Shown here: positions 7,923-16,798 of the stretch, piece after piece | How positions within the stretch are numbered: the first letter of the stretch is position 1 | Layout: each line of letters starts with the position of its first letter | Source of the DNA: Actinoplanes cyaneus | GTDB lineage: Bacteria; Actinomycetota; Actinomycetes; Mycobacteriales; Micromonosporaceae | Length of the DNA stretch: 51,398 bases | NCBI RefSeq assembly: GCF_016862095.1 | Contig: NZ_BOMH01000076.1 | Span: 1 to 51,398 of the forward strand | Reading direction: 5' to 3' | Made by a program: the position numbers and the translations under genes | Notes under the pieces: model-generated | What the model was told of the DNA's origin: nothing | Databases searched by the model: none | The model's input: only the letters and a program-made list of their open reading frames with translations

Positions 7923-9796
7923 GCCGTCCTCGCCCTCTCGTCGGTGAACCGGTCGGCCTGCAATCGGAACAGTCGTGCGTACTCGCCGTCCCGGGCCATC
8001 AGCTCCTCGTGGCTGCCGTGCTCGGCCACCCGGCCGCCGTCGAGCACCACGATGTGGTCGGCCTGCCGCACGGTGGAGAACCGGTGCGAGATCAGCAACG
8101 TCGTGGCACCCTCGGTGAGCTGGATGAACTCCCGGAAGAAGCTGGCCTCGGCGCGGACGTCCAGGCTGGCCGTCGGCTCGTCCAGAACGAGGATCGAGGC
8201 GCCGTGGCGCAGGCCGAACAGCGCCCGGGCGAGCGCCACCCGCTGCCACTGCCCGCCGGACAGGTCGGCGCCGTCCACGAGGTGCCGGGCCAGCGGGGTC
8301 TCCAGGCCGCGGGGCAGGGTGTCGAGGGCGTCGTGCAGGTTCACCGCCTCGATCGCGGACCGGATCCCGGCCCGGTCGCCGAGGTGCTCCACCGCGCCGA
8401 AGCCGACGTTGTCGGCCGCCGACACCTCGAACCGGGCGAACTCCTGGAAGATCACCCCGAGCCGGGACCGCCACTCCTCCAGCTCGAACGAGCGGATGTC
8501 GGTCCCGTCCAGCCGGATGGCTCCCGAGGTCGGCTCGTACAGCCGGGCGAGCAGCTTGACCAGGGTGGTCTTGCCGGCGCCGTTGACGCCGACCAGGGCC
8601 GTGCAGCGATCGAGCGGGATGGACAGGCTCAGCTCCTCGAAGATCATGCGACGGTCGCCCGGATAGTGGAAGCCGACCCGGTCGAACTCGATCGTCCCGG
8701 TCGGCGGGGCCGGTGGCGCCACCACGACCCCGGCGGCCTGCCCGGCGTACCCGGCGACTCCCTCGCGGAAGAGCAGGACCTCCTTGTAGGCATGCATGCC
8801 GAGGGCCGTCTGCAGGTCGGACTCCGGCCAGTACTCGCCGAGCCGCAGCGCGCCGAGCGCCGCCTGCATGACCATCGCGAACCCGGTCAGGGTGAGGCCG
8901 GCTGCCACCTGGGCCGCCTCCCGGCCCGCGAAGGCGAACACCACGCCGGCGATGAACAGGCCCAGCGCCGTGATCCGGAGAAACTGCCACAGGTAGATCC
9001 GCCGCCGCGCCGCCCAAACCGGCACCAGCCAGTCGAGGTAGCTGCCGCGCCAGAAGTCCACGAAGAAGTTGTGCAACCCGAAGACGCGGATCTCCTTGGC
9101 CGAGCCCGGCGCGACAGCAACCTCGCGCAGGTAGTCGTTCCTCAGCTCCTGCGGGTCGAGCAGGAACCGCTCCTCGGCGAACTTCCGCAGGCCACCGCGC
9201 TGTGCGTACCGCTGCAGCACCACGGCGCCGGCCAGCGCCGCAGCCGCGGGCCAGGACAGCACCACACCGACCACCACGGCATAACCGGCCAGCTGGGTGT
9301 AACGCCCGATCAGGGCGGTGAGGCCGGCGCACGCCTCGCCGGGGCTGAACAGCCAGTTCTCCAGTTCCCGGGCGCCCACCCGGAGGTGCTCGACGAGGCT
9401 GGGATCCTCGAGCGGAGCGATCCCGGCGGTGCCGGTGGCCAGGCCCATCAGCTCGTCGCTGACCAGGCCGTCGACCCGCCGCGCGATGAGCTGGCCGAGC
9501 AACTCCTGTACCGGCGCGACCAGTTGCTGCCCGACGAAGGCCGCCGCGGCCAGCAGGAAGGCGATGACCAGGTCGTCCCATTGCGGCGATCCGAGGCCGG
9601 CGTCGACCGCGGCCGGCACCTTGCCGAGCAGGATCGAGGAGAACACCACGAACGCCGGCGGCAACACGCCGGCGACCAGGTGCACCAGCACCGCAGTGAC
9701 GATCAGCGGGGCGCCGGCGCGCCGGGTCAGCCGGACCATCTCGAGCCGGTCCCGGGTCAGCCGGACCACGGTCTGCCGGCGGGTCTCCGGGGTCAT
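7919..9796 (-). CDS. ABC transporter, fused permease/ATPase (first of a pair)
   Basis: The 625-residue half-transporter starts at MTPETRRQ after a GGGAGGA ribosome binding site; the longer open frame upstream has no supporting site. It has an exporter membrane domain (about 30-340) and an ATPase with Walker A GVNGAGKTT, signature LSGGQWQRVALARAL and Walker B ILVLDEPTASLD. It is followed by its partner with a four-base ATGA overlap. Both ATPases look catalytically complete, unlike many heterodimeric exporters with one degenerate site. The 203-bp gap upstream (9797-9999) holds no gene and should contain the operon promoter; no clear -10/-35 was assigned. Confidence 0.87.
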   Translation of the reverse strand: MTPETRRQTVVRLTRDRLEMVRLTRRAGAPLIVTAVLVHLVAGVLPPAFVVFSSILLGKVPAAVDAGLGSPQWDDLVIAFLLAAAAFVGQQLVAPVQELLGQLIARRVDGLVSDELMGLATGTAGIAPLEDPSLVEHLRVGARELENWLFSPGEACAGLTALIGRYTQLAGYAVVVGVVLSWPAAAALAGAVVLQRYAQRGGLRKFAEERFLLDPQELRNDYLREVAVAPGSAKEIRVFGLHNFFVDFWRGSYLDWLVPVWAARRRIYLWQFLRITALGLFIAGVVFAFAGREAAQVAAGLTLTGFAMVMQAALGALRLGEYWPESDLQTALGMHAYKEVLLFREGVAGYAGQAAGVVVAPPAPPTGTIEFDRVGFHYPGDRRMIFEELSLSIPLDRCTALVGVNGAGKTTLVKLLARLYEPTSGAIRLDGTDIRSFELEEWRSRLGVIFQEFARFEVSAADNVGFGAVEHLGDRAGIRSAIEAVNLHDALDTLPRGLETPLARHLVDGADLSGGQWQRVALARALFGLRHGASILVLDEPTASLDVRAEASFFREFIQLTEGATTLLISHRFSTVRQADHIVVLDGGRVAEHGSHEELMARDGEYARLFRLQADRFTDERARTA

Positions 9797-9999
9797 CGCG
9801 TCCTCCCGGCGGCAAGGGCGCGGCTGAGCGGGACGGTCCGGCCGTCGCCGGACGAAATGACGGTGTCGCACGTGTACTGGCCTGTCACCGGTCCTCCAGT
9901 TCGCCAGATCATGGGGGTACGGGACAACGACGAACGCGGACCCCGCGGATGGACCACCCGCTCCGAACTTTCTCCACCGGTCAGTACTTCGCGGCGCGC

Positions 10000-11268
10000 T
10001 CACGCCCGGGCGGCGCCGGTCACCTCCTCCAGCCGGCGGCTCAGATAACGACGCTCGGCGTCGTTGGCGGTCAGCCCGAGCGCCCGCCGGTAACTGGCGG
10101 CGGCGTCGCTCCGGCGGCCGAGGCGGCGCAGCAGGTCGGCCCGCAACGCCGGCAACAGGTGGTAGTCGCGCAGCCGGCCGGAAGCGTCCAGGTCGTCGAC
10201 CATCCGCAGGGCCGTCTCAGGCCCGTCGACCATGGCCACCGCGACCGCCCGGTTCAGCTCCACCACCGGTGACGGGGTCATCTCGGCGAGGCGCGCGTAG
10301 AGGGACGCGATCCGCGCCCAGTCAGTGTCGGCGGCCCGGGACACCTCGGCGTGACAGGCAGCGATGGCCGCCTGGATCTGGTAGGGACCGATGCGGCGGC
10401 GGTTCAGCGTCCGGTCCAGCAGGGCGAGCGCCTCGTCGATCTCCGCACGGTCCCAGAGCGAGCGGTCCTGGTCCTCCAGAGTGATCATGTCGCCGGCGGG
10501 GTCGACCCGCGCCCGGATCCGGGAGTGCTGCAGCAGCATGAGCGCCAGCAGCCCGGCCGCCTCGGGCTCGGCGGGCAGCATCTCGACCAGCGCCCGGGTC
10601 AGCCGGATCGCCTCCGTGCACAGCGTGTCACGGGCCAGGTCCACGCCACCGGACGACGCGTAGCCCTCGTTGAACAGCAGATAGAGGACCGCGAGCATCC
10701 CCGACGTACGTTCGGGCAGGAGGTTCGGCGGCGGCACCCGGAACGGGATCGCCGCGTTCTTGATCTTCTGCTTGGCCCGGACCAGGCGCTTGGCCATGGT
10801 CGGCGTGGGCAGCAGGAACGCGTGGGCGATCTCCGCGGTGGTCAGGCCGGCCAGGGTCCGCAGGGTGAGCGCCACCCTGGCCTCCAGCGGCAGCGCCGGA
10901 TGGCAGCAGGTGAACATGAGCCGGAGACGGTCGTCCGGGATGGCGGCGTCGTCGGGGTCGCCCGGGCCGGCGTCGCCGGTCAGGGCGGCGAGTTCGCGCA
11001 GCTTGCTGCTCTCCGTGGTGGCGCGCCGCAGCCGATCGTAGGCCCGGTTGCGGGCCACCGTCGTGAGCCAGGCGCCGGGGCGGCTCGGCACCCCCGACTC
11101 GGGCCACGTGCGCAACGCCTCCATGAAGGCGTCCTGAGTGCACTCCTCGGCCAGATCCCAGTCGCCGGTCAGCCGGATCAGCGCCGCGACGATGCGCCCC
11201 GACTCCTCCCGGAACGCCCGCACGAGGATCTCCCGGTCCTCCGCTCCCCAGGCGGTCGGCTGCCCCAT
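10000..11268 (-). CDS. ECF sigma factor, ECF42 type with long C-terminal extension
   Basis: The 422-residue protein has sigma region 2 (GDWDLAEECTQDAFMEAL, about 35-55), the characteristic DDRLRLMFTCCHPAL segment near 120, and region 4 (GLTTAEIAHAFLLPTPTMAKRL). A C-terminal domain of over 200 residues, partly TPR-like, follows. This matches ECF42 sigma factors, which lack an anti-sigma factor and instead use the C-terminal extension, usually beside DGPF genes such as the one at 5793. The start at 11268 follows GAAAGGGA. Its stop is 203 bp upstream of the ABC operon, so shared transcription is possible but not shown. Confidence 0.88.
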   Translation of the reverse strand: MGQPTAWGAEDREILVRAFREESGRIVAALIRLTGDWDLAEECTQDAFMEALRTWPESGVPSRPGAWLTTVARNRAYDRLRRATTESSKLRELAALTGDAGPGDPDDAAIPDDRLRLMFTCCHPALPLEARVALTLRTLAGLTTAEIAHAFLLPTPTMAKRLVRAKQKIKNAAIPFRVPPPNLLPERTSGMLAVLYLLFNEGYASSGGVDLARDTLCTEAIRLTRALVEMLPAEPEAAGLLALMLLQHSRIRARVDPAGDMITLEDQDRSLWDRAEIDEALALLDRTLNRRRIGPYQIQAAIAACHAEVSRAADTDWARIASLYARLAEMTPSPVVELNRAVAVAMVDGPETALRMVDDLDASGRLRDYHLLPALRADLLRRLGRRSDAAASYRRALGLTANDAERRYLSRRLEEVTGAARA

Positions 11269-11563
11269 GATGTCCCTTTCCTCCTCCGGCTTCCCAGACA
11301 GACCCTAGTGTTCCCGCACCGAGGACATCGACGCGCGCCACCGGATTCGCTCGTCAGGACTGGCCCTTTCCCCCTTCCCGAGGATCTCTGGCGGGCCGGC
11401 GAAGTGCGCATCCTCGAGGAAGTGCGGAGCCACCGGCCGCCTCTACGGTGACGGTCATGACTCTTGCGGCCGAGTCGATCGGAAGTTTCCCGCGGCCACC
11501 GCAACCGCCACCCGAGCGGCTCGGCACGTGCGGCGACCGCCGTCCGGAGAGGAAGGCCTTGCC
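11269..11563. promoter_or_regulatory. Divergent intergenic region, sigma factor / permease
   Basis: This 295-bp gap separates the divergent starts of the sigma factor and the amino-acid permease and should contain both promoters. No coding region with credible composition was found. I could not assign -10/-35 boxes or a strong operator with confidence. Confidence 0.35.
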
Positions 11564-13099
11564 ATGACGACCGAAGATCCGCTGACCGAGAAGGCGAGCC
11601 CGCCGCCTACGGTGACCGGCCTTCGCGCCGGCGCCGTTTCCGGCCTGGGCGTCTTCGCCCAGGGCCTCGCGGCCGCCGCGCCGAGCGTCACCATCGCCGG
11701 CATTCCCGGGGCGCTGTTCCTGGTCGCCGGCAAGGGCGCCCTCTGGGCCGCCGTGATCGGCGGCATCCTCGTCTATCTCATCGCCGCCCTGATCGCCTAC
11801 CAGGCGCGCCGCACCGTCTCGTCCGGCTCTCTCGGTACCTACGCAGGCAACGGGCTCGGGCCGGTGGCCGCCTTCGTGACCGGCTGGGCGCTCATCCTCG
11901 GCTACCTCGGCTTCACGGCGGCCGGCATGCTCGGCGCGGTGCTCTACTTCAGCGACTTCCTGCAGGAGGTCGGCGTGCCCGCCGACCAGCTGGTGATCAG
12001 AGTCCTGCTGCTGGTCCTGGCGTCGGCGGCCGCCTTCTACCTCCCGTTCCGCGGGGTGACCGTATCGGTGCGACTGGGCCTGCTCTTCGAGATCCTGTCC
12101 CTGCTCGCGATCGCCGTTGTGCTGGTGGCGTCCTATGTACGCCACGGAGCGCACCTCGACGGTGGCCAGTTCGCCCTGCACCACCTCGGCAACAGCGCCA
12201 CGCTCATCGCGGCGGTGACCGCTGTCGGGTCGTACGCCGGGTTCGAGAGCACCGCCTCTCTCGGCCACGAGGCGCGCGACGCCCACCGCAACGTTCCGCG
12301 GGCCGTCCTGCGCCTGGTTTTGGTGCTCTCGGCCCTCTACCTGGTGGCCACCTATCCCGAAGTGCTCGGCTTCCAGGGCCCGACGCCGCTGGACGCCGAC
12401 AGCACGCCGCTGCCCGTCGTGGCCCAGAACGCCGGCGTCCACTGGGTCTCCTACGTCATCAACCTGTCCCTGGGCCCGGCCATGATCGTGTTCTCGGCCG
12501 CCGTGATCAACTCCGGGGCCCGCAGCCTGTTCACGCTGTCCCGGGAGGGCGCGCTGCCCGCGGCGCTCGGCCGGGTGCACTCCGCTTTCCGGACCCCGCA
12601 CGTGGCGATCATCCTGGTCAGCGTGATCGGCTTCGTCATCAGCCTGATCGGTACGGTCGGCTCGATCGGCCGCCTGCAGTGGAACGTGTACGTCGTCGTC
12701 GCCTCCAGCTACGCCTACCTGTTCGCGTACCTGCTGGTGGCGATCGCGACGCCGCTGTGGCTGCGCCGGATCCGGGCGCTGACCCCGGCCGCCGTCGTCC
12801 TCTCGGCGACCGCCGGTCTCGGCATCCTCTACGTCATCTACAAGAACCTCGTTCCCGTGCCGCCGGGCGCCTACAAGTACCTGCCCTACGTGTTCCTCGG
12901 CCTGCTGCTGGCCGGGCTGGCCGGGTTCCTGCGACTGCGGGCGACCCGCCCCGGCGTGGCCGCCCGTGTCGGCTCCATCCAGACGCTGTCCGAGGCCGAG
13001 CAGGATCGCCTCGCCGAGTTGGGCATCCTCGACACCGTCAACGGCAGCCACCGCGCCGATCGGGCCGTGGACGCCATCGTCGACCGCCGCGGGAAGTGA
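11564..13099 (+). CDS. APC-family amino acid permease
   Basis: This 511-residue integral membrane protein begins at MTTEDP after a GGAAGG ribosome binding site. About 12 hydrophobic segments are visible, starting with GAVSGLGVFAQGLAAAAPS; the next region, FLVAGKGALWAAVIGGILVYLIAAL, extends the bundle. SGSLGTYAGNGLG and GFESTASLGHEARD (near residue 225) are typical of amino acid-polyamine-organocation permeases, whose second motif often reads GFE.....GEE. It would import amino acids or amines by proton symport. The cytoplasmic C-terminus is about 50 residues. The substrate is unknown, and its link to the metabolite clusters is only positional. Confidence 0.85.
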   Translation: MTTEDPLTEKASPPPTVTGLRAGAVSGLGVFAQGLAAAAPSVTIAGIPGALFLVAGKGALWAAVIGGILVYLIAALIAYQARRTVSSGSLGTYAGNGLGPVAAFVTGWALILGYLGFTAAGMLGAVLYFSDFLQEVGVPADQLVIRVLLLVLASAAAFYLPFRGVTVSVRLGLLFEILSLLAIAVVLVASYVRHGAHLDGGQFALHHLGNSATLIAAVTAVGSYAGFESTASLGHEARDAHRNVPRAVLRLVLVLSALYLVATYPEVLGFQGPTPLDADSTPLPVVAQNAGVHWVSYVINLSLGPAMIVFSAAVINSGARSLFTLSREGALPAALGRVHSAFRTPHVAIILVSVIGFVISLIGTVGSIGRLQWNVYVVVASSYAYLFAYLLVAIATPLWLRRIRALTPAAVVLSATAGLGILYVIYKNLVPVPPGAYKYLPYVFLGLLLAGLAGFLRLRATRPGVAARVGSIQTLSEAEQDRLAELGILDTVNGSHRADRAVDAIVDRRGK

Positions 13100-13196
13100 C
13101 CGGAATCGGCCGGTGACCATCGGCCGTGGCTCTCCGTCGCGGGGCTTCTTCACGGATGCTCACCTCGGTCCGGGACCTCCCGCCACGGTGAATCAT

Positions 13197-13214
13197 CGGG
13201 CTATCGTGAGCCCG
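13197..13214. terminator. Short hairpin downstream of the permease gene
   Basis: CGGGCT (13197-13202) pairs with AGCCCG (13209-13214) around a six-base loop, followed by GGGAAAA. It is the clearest hairpin in the 292-bp gap between the permease and the SARP gene, but a six-pair stem is weak. The rest of the gap holds no recognisable gene. Confidence 0.25.
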
Positions 13215-13391
13215 GGAAAAGCGATCATCGCGCGCAGTTCTTCGTAACCGGTCTCGCCGATCGGTGAATTGCTCGCGGCCGTTCCCGGGACATGCCCGCC
13301 CCTTCTTCGAACGCCACGTGACCGGAGCTCTGTCCGGCCGCGTGGTGGGCCATGCCCGGGTCCGGCGCGGAACGAGTCAGGAGTCGCATTG

Positions 13392-14219
13392 ATGTCGGCC
13401 GTGCGCGTCAACACGCTGGGCCCGCTGCAGATCACCGCGGGAACGACCCTGACCGTCGCTGCCGGCAAGCAGCGCGCCGTGCTCGCGGTGTTGCTCCTGT
13501 ACGCGGGCCGGGTGGTCCCGCTGCACCGCATCGTCGACGAGCTCTGGGAGCAGGCCCCGCGTACGGCGGTCAGCCTCGTCCGGCAGTACGTGTTCCACCT
13601 GCGCCGCATCCTCGAGCCGGCCAAGGCCGCCGGTCTGGAGATCCACACCCTCGCGGGCGGCTATCAGCTGTCCCTGCCCGCGGCGGCCGGTGACGCCGAC
13701 GAGTTCCATCGGCTGGTCCTGCTGGGCCGCCGGCAGGTCACCGAGGGGCGCCCGGCCGAGGCGCGGCTGACGGCCGACCGGGCGCTGGCGCTGTGGCGCG
13801 GGCCGGCCTTCGCCGACGTGCCGGCCGGGCCGCTCATCGCCGCCGAGCGCGAACGGCTCGACGAGGCCCGGCTCGGCCTCCAGGAGCTCGCCGCCACCGC
13901 CGACATGCGCAGCGGTGACGTCACCGGCGCCGTCGGACGCCTGCGGGCCCTGGTGATCGAGCACCCGCTGCGCGAGAACCTGCACGAGGCTCTGGTCCTC
14001 GCGCTGTTGACCGCCGGTCGCCGGACCGATGCGATGATCGCCTACCGCCGGGCCCGGGCGACGCTGCTCGGCGAGCTCGGCCTGGAACCGGGAGCGGGCC
14101 TGCGCCGGCTGGAGCGCGCCATCCGGGACGACGACGTGTCCCGGTTCCGGCTGCCCGCGCAGCCGGCCGCCTGTCGCTGGCCGGCCGGCTGCGCGCCGAG
14201 TTGCCGGTACGCGGGATGA
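13392..14219 (+). CDS. SARP-family transcriptional activator (OmpR-type DNA-binding domain plus BTAD)
   Basis: The 275-residue protein has a winged-helix domain of the OmpR/PhoB type (residues 1-95: VNTLGPLQI, KQRAVLAVLLL, LVRQYVFHLRRIL) and a bacterial transcriptional activation domain (about 100-250, ending GLEPGAGLRRLE). This is the minimal SARP architecture (ActII-ORF4, DnrI), lacking an ATPase or TPR extension. Such proteins activate pathway genes by binding heptamers at 11-bp spacing near the -35. Repeats of that form lie at 20131-20181. The ATG at 13392 follows CAGGAG. It converges on the glycosyltransferase operon, whose last stop is 26 bases away. It is the best candidate activator of that operon. 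Confidence 0.88.
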   Translation: MSAVRVNTLGPLQITAGTTLTVAAGKQRAVLAVLLLYAGRVVPLHRIVDELWEQAPRTAVSLVRQYVFHLRRILEPAKAAGLEIHTLAGGYQLSLPAAAGDADEFHRLVLLGRRQVTEGRPAEARLTADRALALWRGPAFADVPAGPLIAAERERLDEARLGLQELAATADMRSGDVTGAVGRLRALVIEHPLRENLHEALVLALLTAGRRTDAMIAYRRARATLLGELGLEPGAGLRRLERAIRDDDVSRFRLPAQPAACRWPAGCAPSCRYAG

Positions 14220-14244
14220 CCGCCCCCGGCGTACCGCGAACGGG

Positions 14245-15024
14245 TCAGTGCTTCGTCGTGCCGGCCGATGCGAGGAGCCGTTCGAAGCACGCCAGCTTCA
14301 CGTCCTCGTCCTGCGTGCCGTGCATCGAGCCGGGCACTGTTCGCAGATCGCTGTGCCGCACGCGCAGCGGCCAGCCCTCCGGATAGGCGATCCGCCGGCC
14401 GCCGCTGGTGCCGACGTGGCTGGCCAGGTTCTCCCACTGGTACTCGAAGCCCTTCTGGGCGACGAAGATGTCCCGTTCGAAGCCGCCGAACCGGCGCGCC
14501 ACCGGCGCGAAACGGGCGGTGTCGTACGCGATGAACTGGTCGACGACCCGGTTGACCGACCGGACGCCGATCTCGACGTCCGGTCCGACGTCGAACAGCG
14601 GCCAGTCCCACTCCTCGTGGTCGTCCACCTTGCTCACCATGACCACCTCGGGATGGCGCTCGAACACCGTGGCCACCGCGTCCAGCACGTCGAAGTCGGG
14701 GTCGGTCTTGTGCATGAACGTGTCGTCGGTGAAGGTGATCAGGTAGGGGCTGGTCGTCGTGAAGTGGTGACCGTGGAAGTTGTTGGACGGCGCCCCGGAG
14801 AACGCGTTGCGGCTCGTCCGGCGGAAGCGCAGCTCGTCAACGCCGTAATCGTCGAGGCGCGGGATCAGGTCACGGGCCACCTCGGGCGTGGACCGCTCGG
14901 CGACCAGGATCACCTCGAAGTCGTGCCGGGTGGGCCGGGTCAGGGTCTCGATCGCGCGCGGCAGCGTCCGTTCCAGCAGCCGCGGGGTGTCGTGGAAGGC
15001 ACAGGCCAGGGTGAAGAAGGACAT
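14245..15024 (-). CDS. Putative GT-A type glycosyltransferase, last gene of the ThDP-GT operon
   Basis: The 259-residue protein starts SFFTLACAFHDTPRLLERTL and contains DFEVILVAERS and TFTDDTFM. The latter sits where GT-A enzymes have the metal-binding DxD, and the layout matches a nucleotide-diphospho-sugar transferase. Later segments (FGGFERDIFVAQKGFEYQW) could form the acceptor side. It is a poor match to standard GT2 motifs, so the donor sugar and even the glycosyl-transfer role are uncertain. The start at 15024 follows GAGAGGTGA and lies seven bases after the YvcK-like gene, in the same operon. Confidence 0.6.
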   Translation of the reverse strand: MSFFTLACAFHDTPRLLERTLPRAIETLTRPTRHDFEVILVAERSTPEVARDLIPRLDDYGVDELRFRRTSRNAFSGAPSNNFHGHHFTTTSPYLITFTDDTFMHKTDPDFDVLDAVATVFERHPEVVMVSKVDDHEEWDWPLFDVGPDVEIGVRSVNRVVDQFIAYDTARFAPVARRFGGFERDIFVAQKGFEYQWENLASHVGTSGGRRIAYPEGWPLRVRHSDLRTVPGSMHGTQDEDVKLACFERLLASAGTTKH

Positions 15025-15031
15025 GTGGGAG

Positions 15032-15934
15032 TCACCTCTCGTCGGTGCGTGCGGGGACGATGGCGGCCAGGGCCACGGCCAGCTTCCAGCTGTCGTGGGT
15101 GGCCTGCCCGGTTCCGGTGAGGTCGGCGCGTACCACCGGGAGGCGGACGTCGCCGAGCGCGAGGGAGGTGCCGTCCGGAACCAGCACGATGTCGGCCTCC
15201 ACGCCGTGGCGGCTCAGCGCTGCCACATGGGCGGCCACGTCGTAGCCCTCGGTCTCGCCCGGCTCCGGTTCCATGTTGCAGACGTAGACCCGCTGGGCCG
15301 TGGTGGTGGCCAGGGCCACGCGCACCTCGGGGACCAGCGCGGCCGCGAGGATCGACGTGTAGACCGAACCCGGCCCGAGCACGACCTGGTCGGCCCGGTG
15401 GATGGCATCGACCACGCCGTTCGGTGTCTTGACCTGCGGCGGGTCCAGCGCCAGGCGGTCGATGCCCGGGGTCTTCGAGATCGCGTACTGGCCGTTCACC
15501 TCGCGGCCGTCGGTGGTGGTGCAGGTGAGGTGCACCGGCTCGGCGGTGGCCGGCACCACCCGGCTCCGCGCCGGGTCCATCCCGATGAGCCGGGCCACCT
15601 CGTCGGTGGCCTCGACGAAGTCGCCGGTCACCTCGAAGAGCGCGGCCAGCAGCAGGTTGCCCAGGGTGTGGCCGGCCACGTCGGTGCCGGCGAACCGGTG
15701 CTCCATGGCGCGGCCCAGCGGGCGGTCGTCCACGTCGGCCAGCGCGGCCAGGCAGCGGCGCAGGTCGCCCGGCGCCGGGATGGCCAGGGCGGTGCGGAGG
15801 CGACCGGTCGAGCCGCTGTCGTCGGCGGTGGCCACGACGCCCATGACCGAGTCCGCGTAGCGGCGCGCCGCCCGCAGGGTCGCGGTCAGCCCGCGGCCGC
15901 CTCCGATCGCCACGACGTGCGGTCCGCCGCTCAT
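15032..15934 (-). CDS. yvcK: YvcK/GlmR-like protein of the CofD superfamily (diverged paralogue)
   Basis: The 300-residue protein shows the family pattern: GGGRGLTATL near residue 11, TADDSGSTGRLR near 36, PGDLRRCLAALAD near 54, GHTLGNLLLAAL near 87 and VLGPGSVYTSI near 193. Family members bind UDP-GlcNAc (GlmR/YvcK) or transfer phospholactate (CofD). In actinomycetes the usual copy sits in a uvrC-rapZ-yvcK-whiA block. Here it lies instead between a RapZ-like gene (ATGA overlap) and a glycosyltransferase gene. The glycine-rich loop (GGGRGL, from memory usually GGGHGL or GGGTGL) and DDSGSTG instead of DDGGSSG mark it as diverged. It may sense amino-sugar nucleotides or have become an enzyme. 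Confidence 0.82.
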   Translation of the reverse strand: MSGGPHVVAIGGGRGLTATLRAARRYADSVMGVVATADDSGSTGRLRTALAIPAPGDLRRCLAALADVDDRPLGRAMEHRFAGTDVAGHTLGNLLLAALFEVTGDFVEATDEVARLIGMDPARSRVVPATAEPVHLTCTTTDGREVNGQYAISKTPGIDRLALDPPQVKTPNGVVDAIHRADQVVLGPGSVYTSILAAALVPEVRVALATTTAQRVYVCNMEPEPGETEGYDVAAHVAALSRHGVEADIVLVPDGTSLALGDVRLPVVRADLTGTGQATHDSWKLAVALAAIVPARTDER

Positions 15935-16788
15935 CGGCCCAGGTCCCGGTGCAGGACCGCGGCCGAGACGCCGTGCCGCCGGAGCCGGTCGCCCGCCTCC
16001 TCGGCAATCGCGACCGACCGGTGCCGTCCGCCGGTGCAGCCGATCCCGACCGTGACGAAGCCCTTGTTCTCGGCGGCGAACGACGGCAGCAGGTCGGTCA
16101 GCAGATCGGTCACCCGGTCCAGGAATCGGGGCGCGGCCGACTGCCCGAGCACGTAGTCGCGGACCGGCTCGTCGAGACCGGTGCCCGCCCGCAGCCGCTC
16201 GACCCAATGCGGGTTGGGCAGGAAGCGGCAGTCGAAGACGAGGTCGGCGTCGAGCGGCAGGCCGTGCTTGAAGCCGAACGACACGAAGGTGACGTGCACC
16301 GTGCCGGTGCGGCTGCCGCTCTCCGGGCCGAACATCGCGGCCACCCGCCGGCGCAGGCCGTGCTTGCTCAGCTCGCTGCTGTCGAGCAGGATGTCGGCGG
16401 CCTCGCGGACCGGCCGGAGCCGCTCGGTCTCCCGCTCGATGGCCGACAGGAGATGGGTCTCGGTGTCCCCACCGGTCAGCGGGTGCACGCGCCGGGTCTC
16501 GTTGTAGCGCCGGACGAGCGTCTCGGGCGACGCGGCCAGGAACAGCACGGTGACCGTGGCGCCCGAGGACCGCAGCAGCCGTGCCGTCGGCTGCACCTGA
16601 TCCTCGCGGGCCGGCCCCAGCACCAGCGCGGTGCGGTCCCCGGCGCGGGTGACGCGGTCCAGGTCCGGCACCAGCTCGGCCGGGAGGTTCCGGACGACGT
16701 GCCAGCCCAGATCCTCCAGCTGGTCGGCGGTCACGGTGCGCCCGGCGCCGGACTGGCCGGTGACGATGAGGAAATGGCGGTTGTCCAT
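15931..16788 (-). CDS. rapZ: RapZ-like P-loop nucleotide-binding protein (paralogue)
   Basis: The 285-residue protein has both RapZ domains: an N-terminal P-loop (VTGQSGAGRT, residues 9-18) and a C-terminal domain with VSFGFKHGLP, DCRFLPNPHW and GCTGGRHRSVAIAE near residue 250, the region that binds glucosamine-6-phosphate in E. coli RapZ. Arg replaces Lys in the P-loop, as is normal for actinobacterial RapZ. The usually conserved DNLP motif reads RNLP, which is not normal. It starts ten bases after the glycosyltransferase stop, with an AGGGATA ribosome binding site, and overlaps the YvcK-like gene. This is a pairing of two amino-sugar-responsive families inside a glycosyltransferase operon. 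Confidence 0.85.
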   Translation of the reverse strand: MDNRHFLIVTGQSGAGRTVTADQLEDLGWHVVRNLPAELVPDLDRVTRAGDRTALVLGPAREDQVQPTARLLRSSGATVTVLFLAASPETLVRRYNETRRVHPLTGGDTETHLLSAIERETERLRPVREAADILLDSSELSKHGLRRRVAAMFGPESGSRTGTVHVTFVSFGFKHGLPLDADLVFDCRFLPNPHWVERLRAGTGLDEPVRDYVLGQSAAPRFLDRVTDLLTDLLPSFAAENKGFVTVGIGCTGGRHRSVAIAEEAGDRLRRHGVSAAVLHRDLGR

Positions 16789-16798
16789 CGGCGTATCC

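Noticed and set aside
7923..9815. Long in-frame upstream extension of the second ABC transporter gene (1225 codons in total)
   Set aside because: The extension lies over the first ABC gene in another frame. The true start at 7922 has a ribosome binding site and an ATGA overlap with the upstream gene.
16750..16775. Arg in place of Lys in the RapZ P-loop as a sign of lost activity
   Set aside because: Actinobacterial RapZ proteins, including the mycobacterial and streptomycete ones I recall, also read SGAGR, so this is not a defect. Only the RNLP change is unusual.
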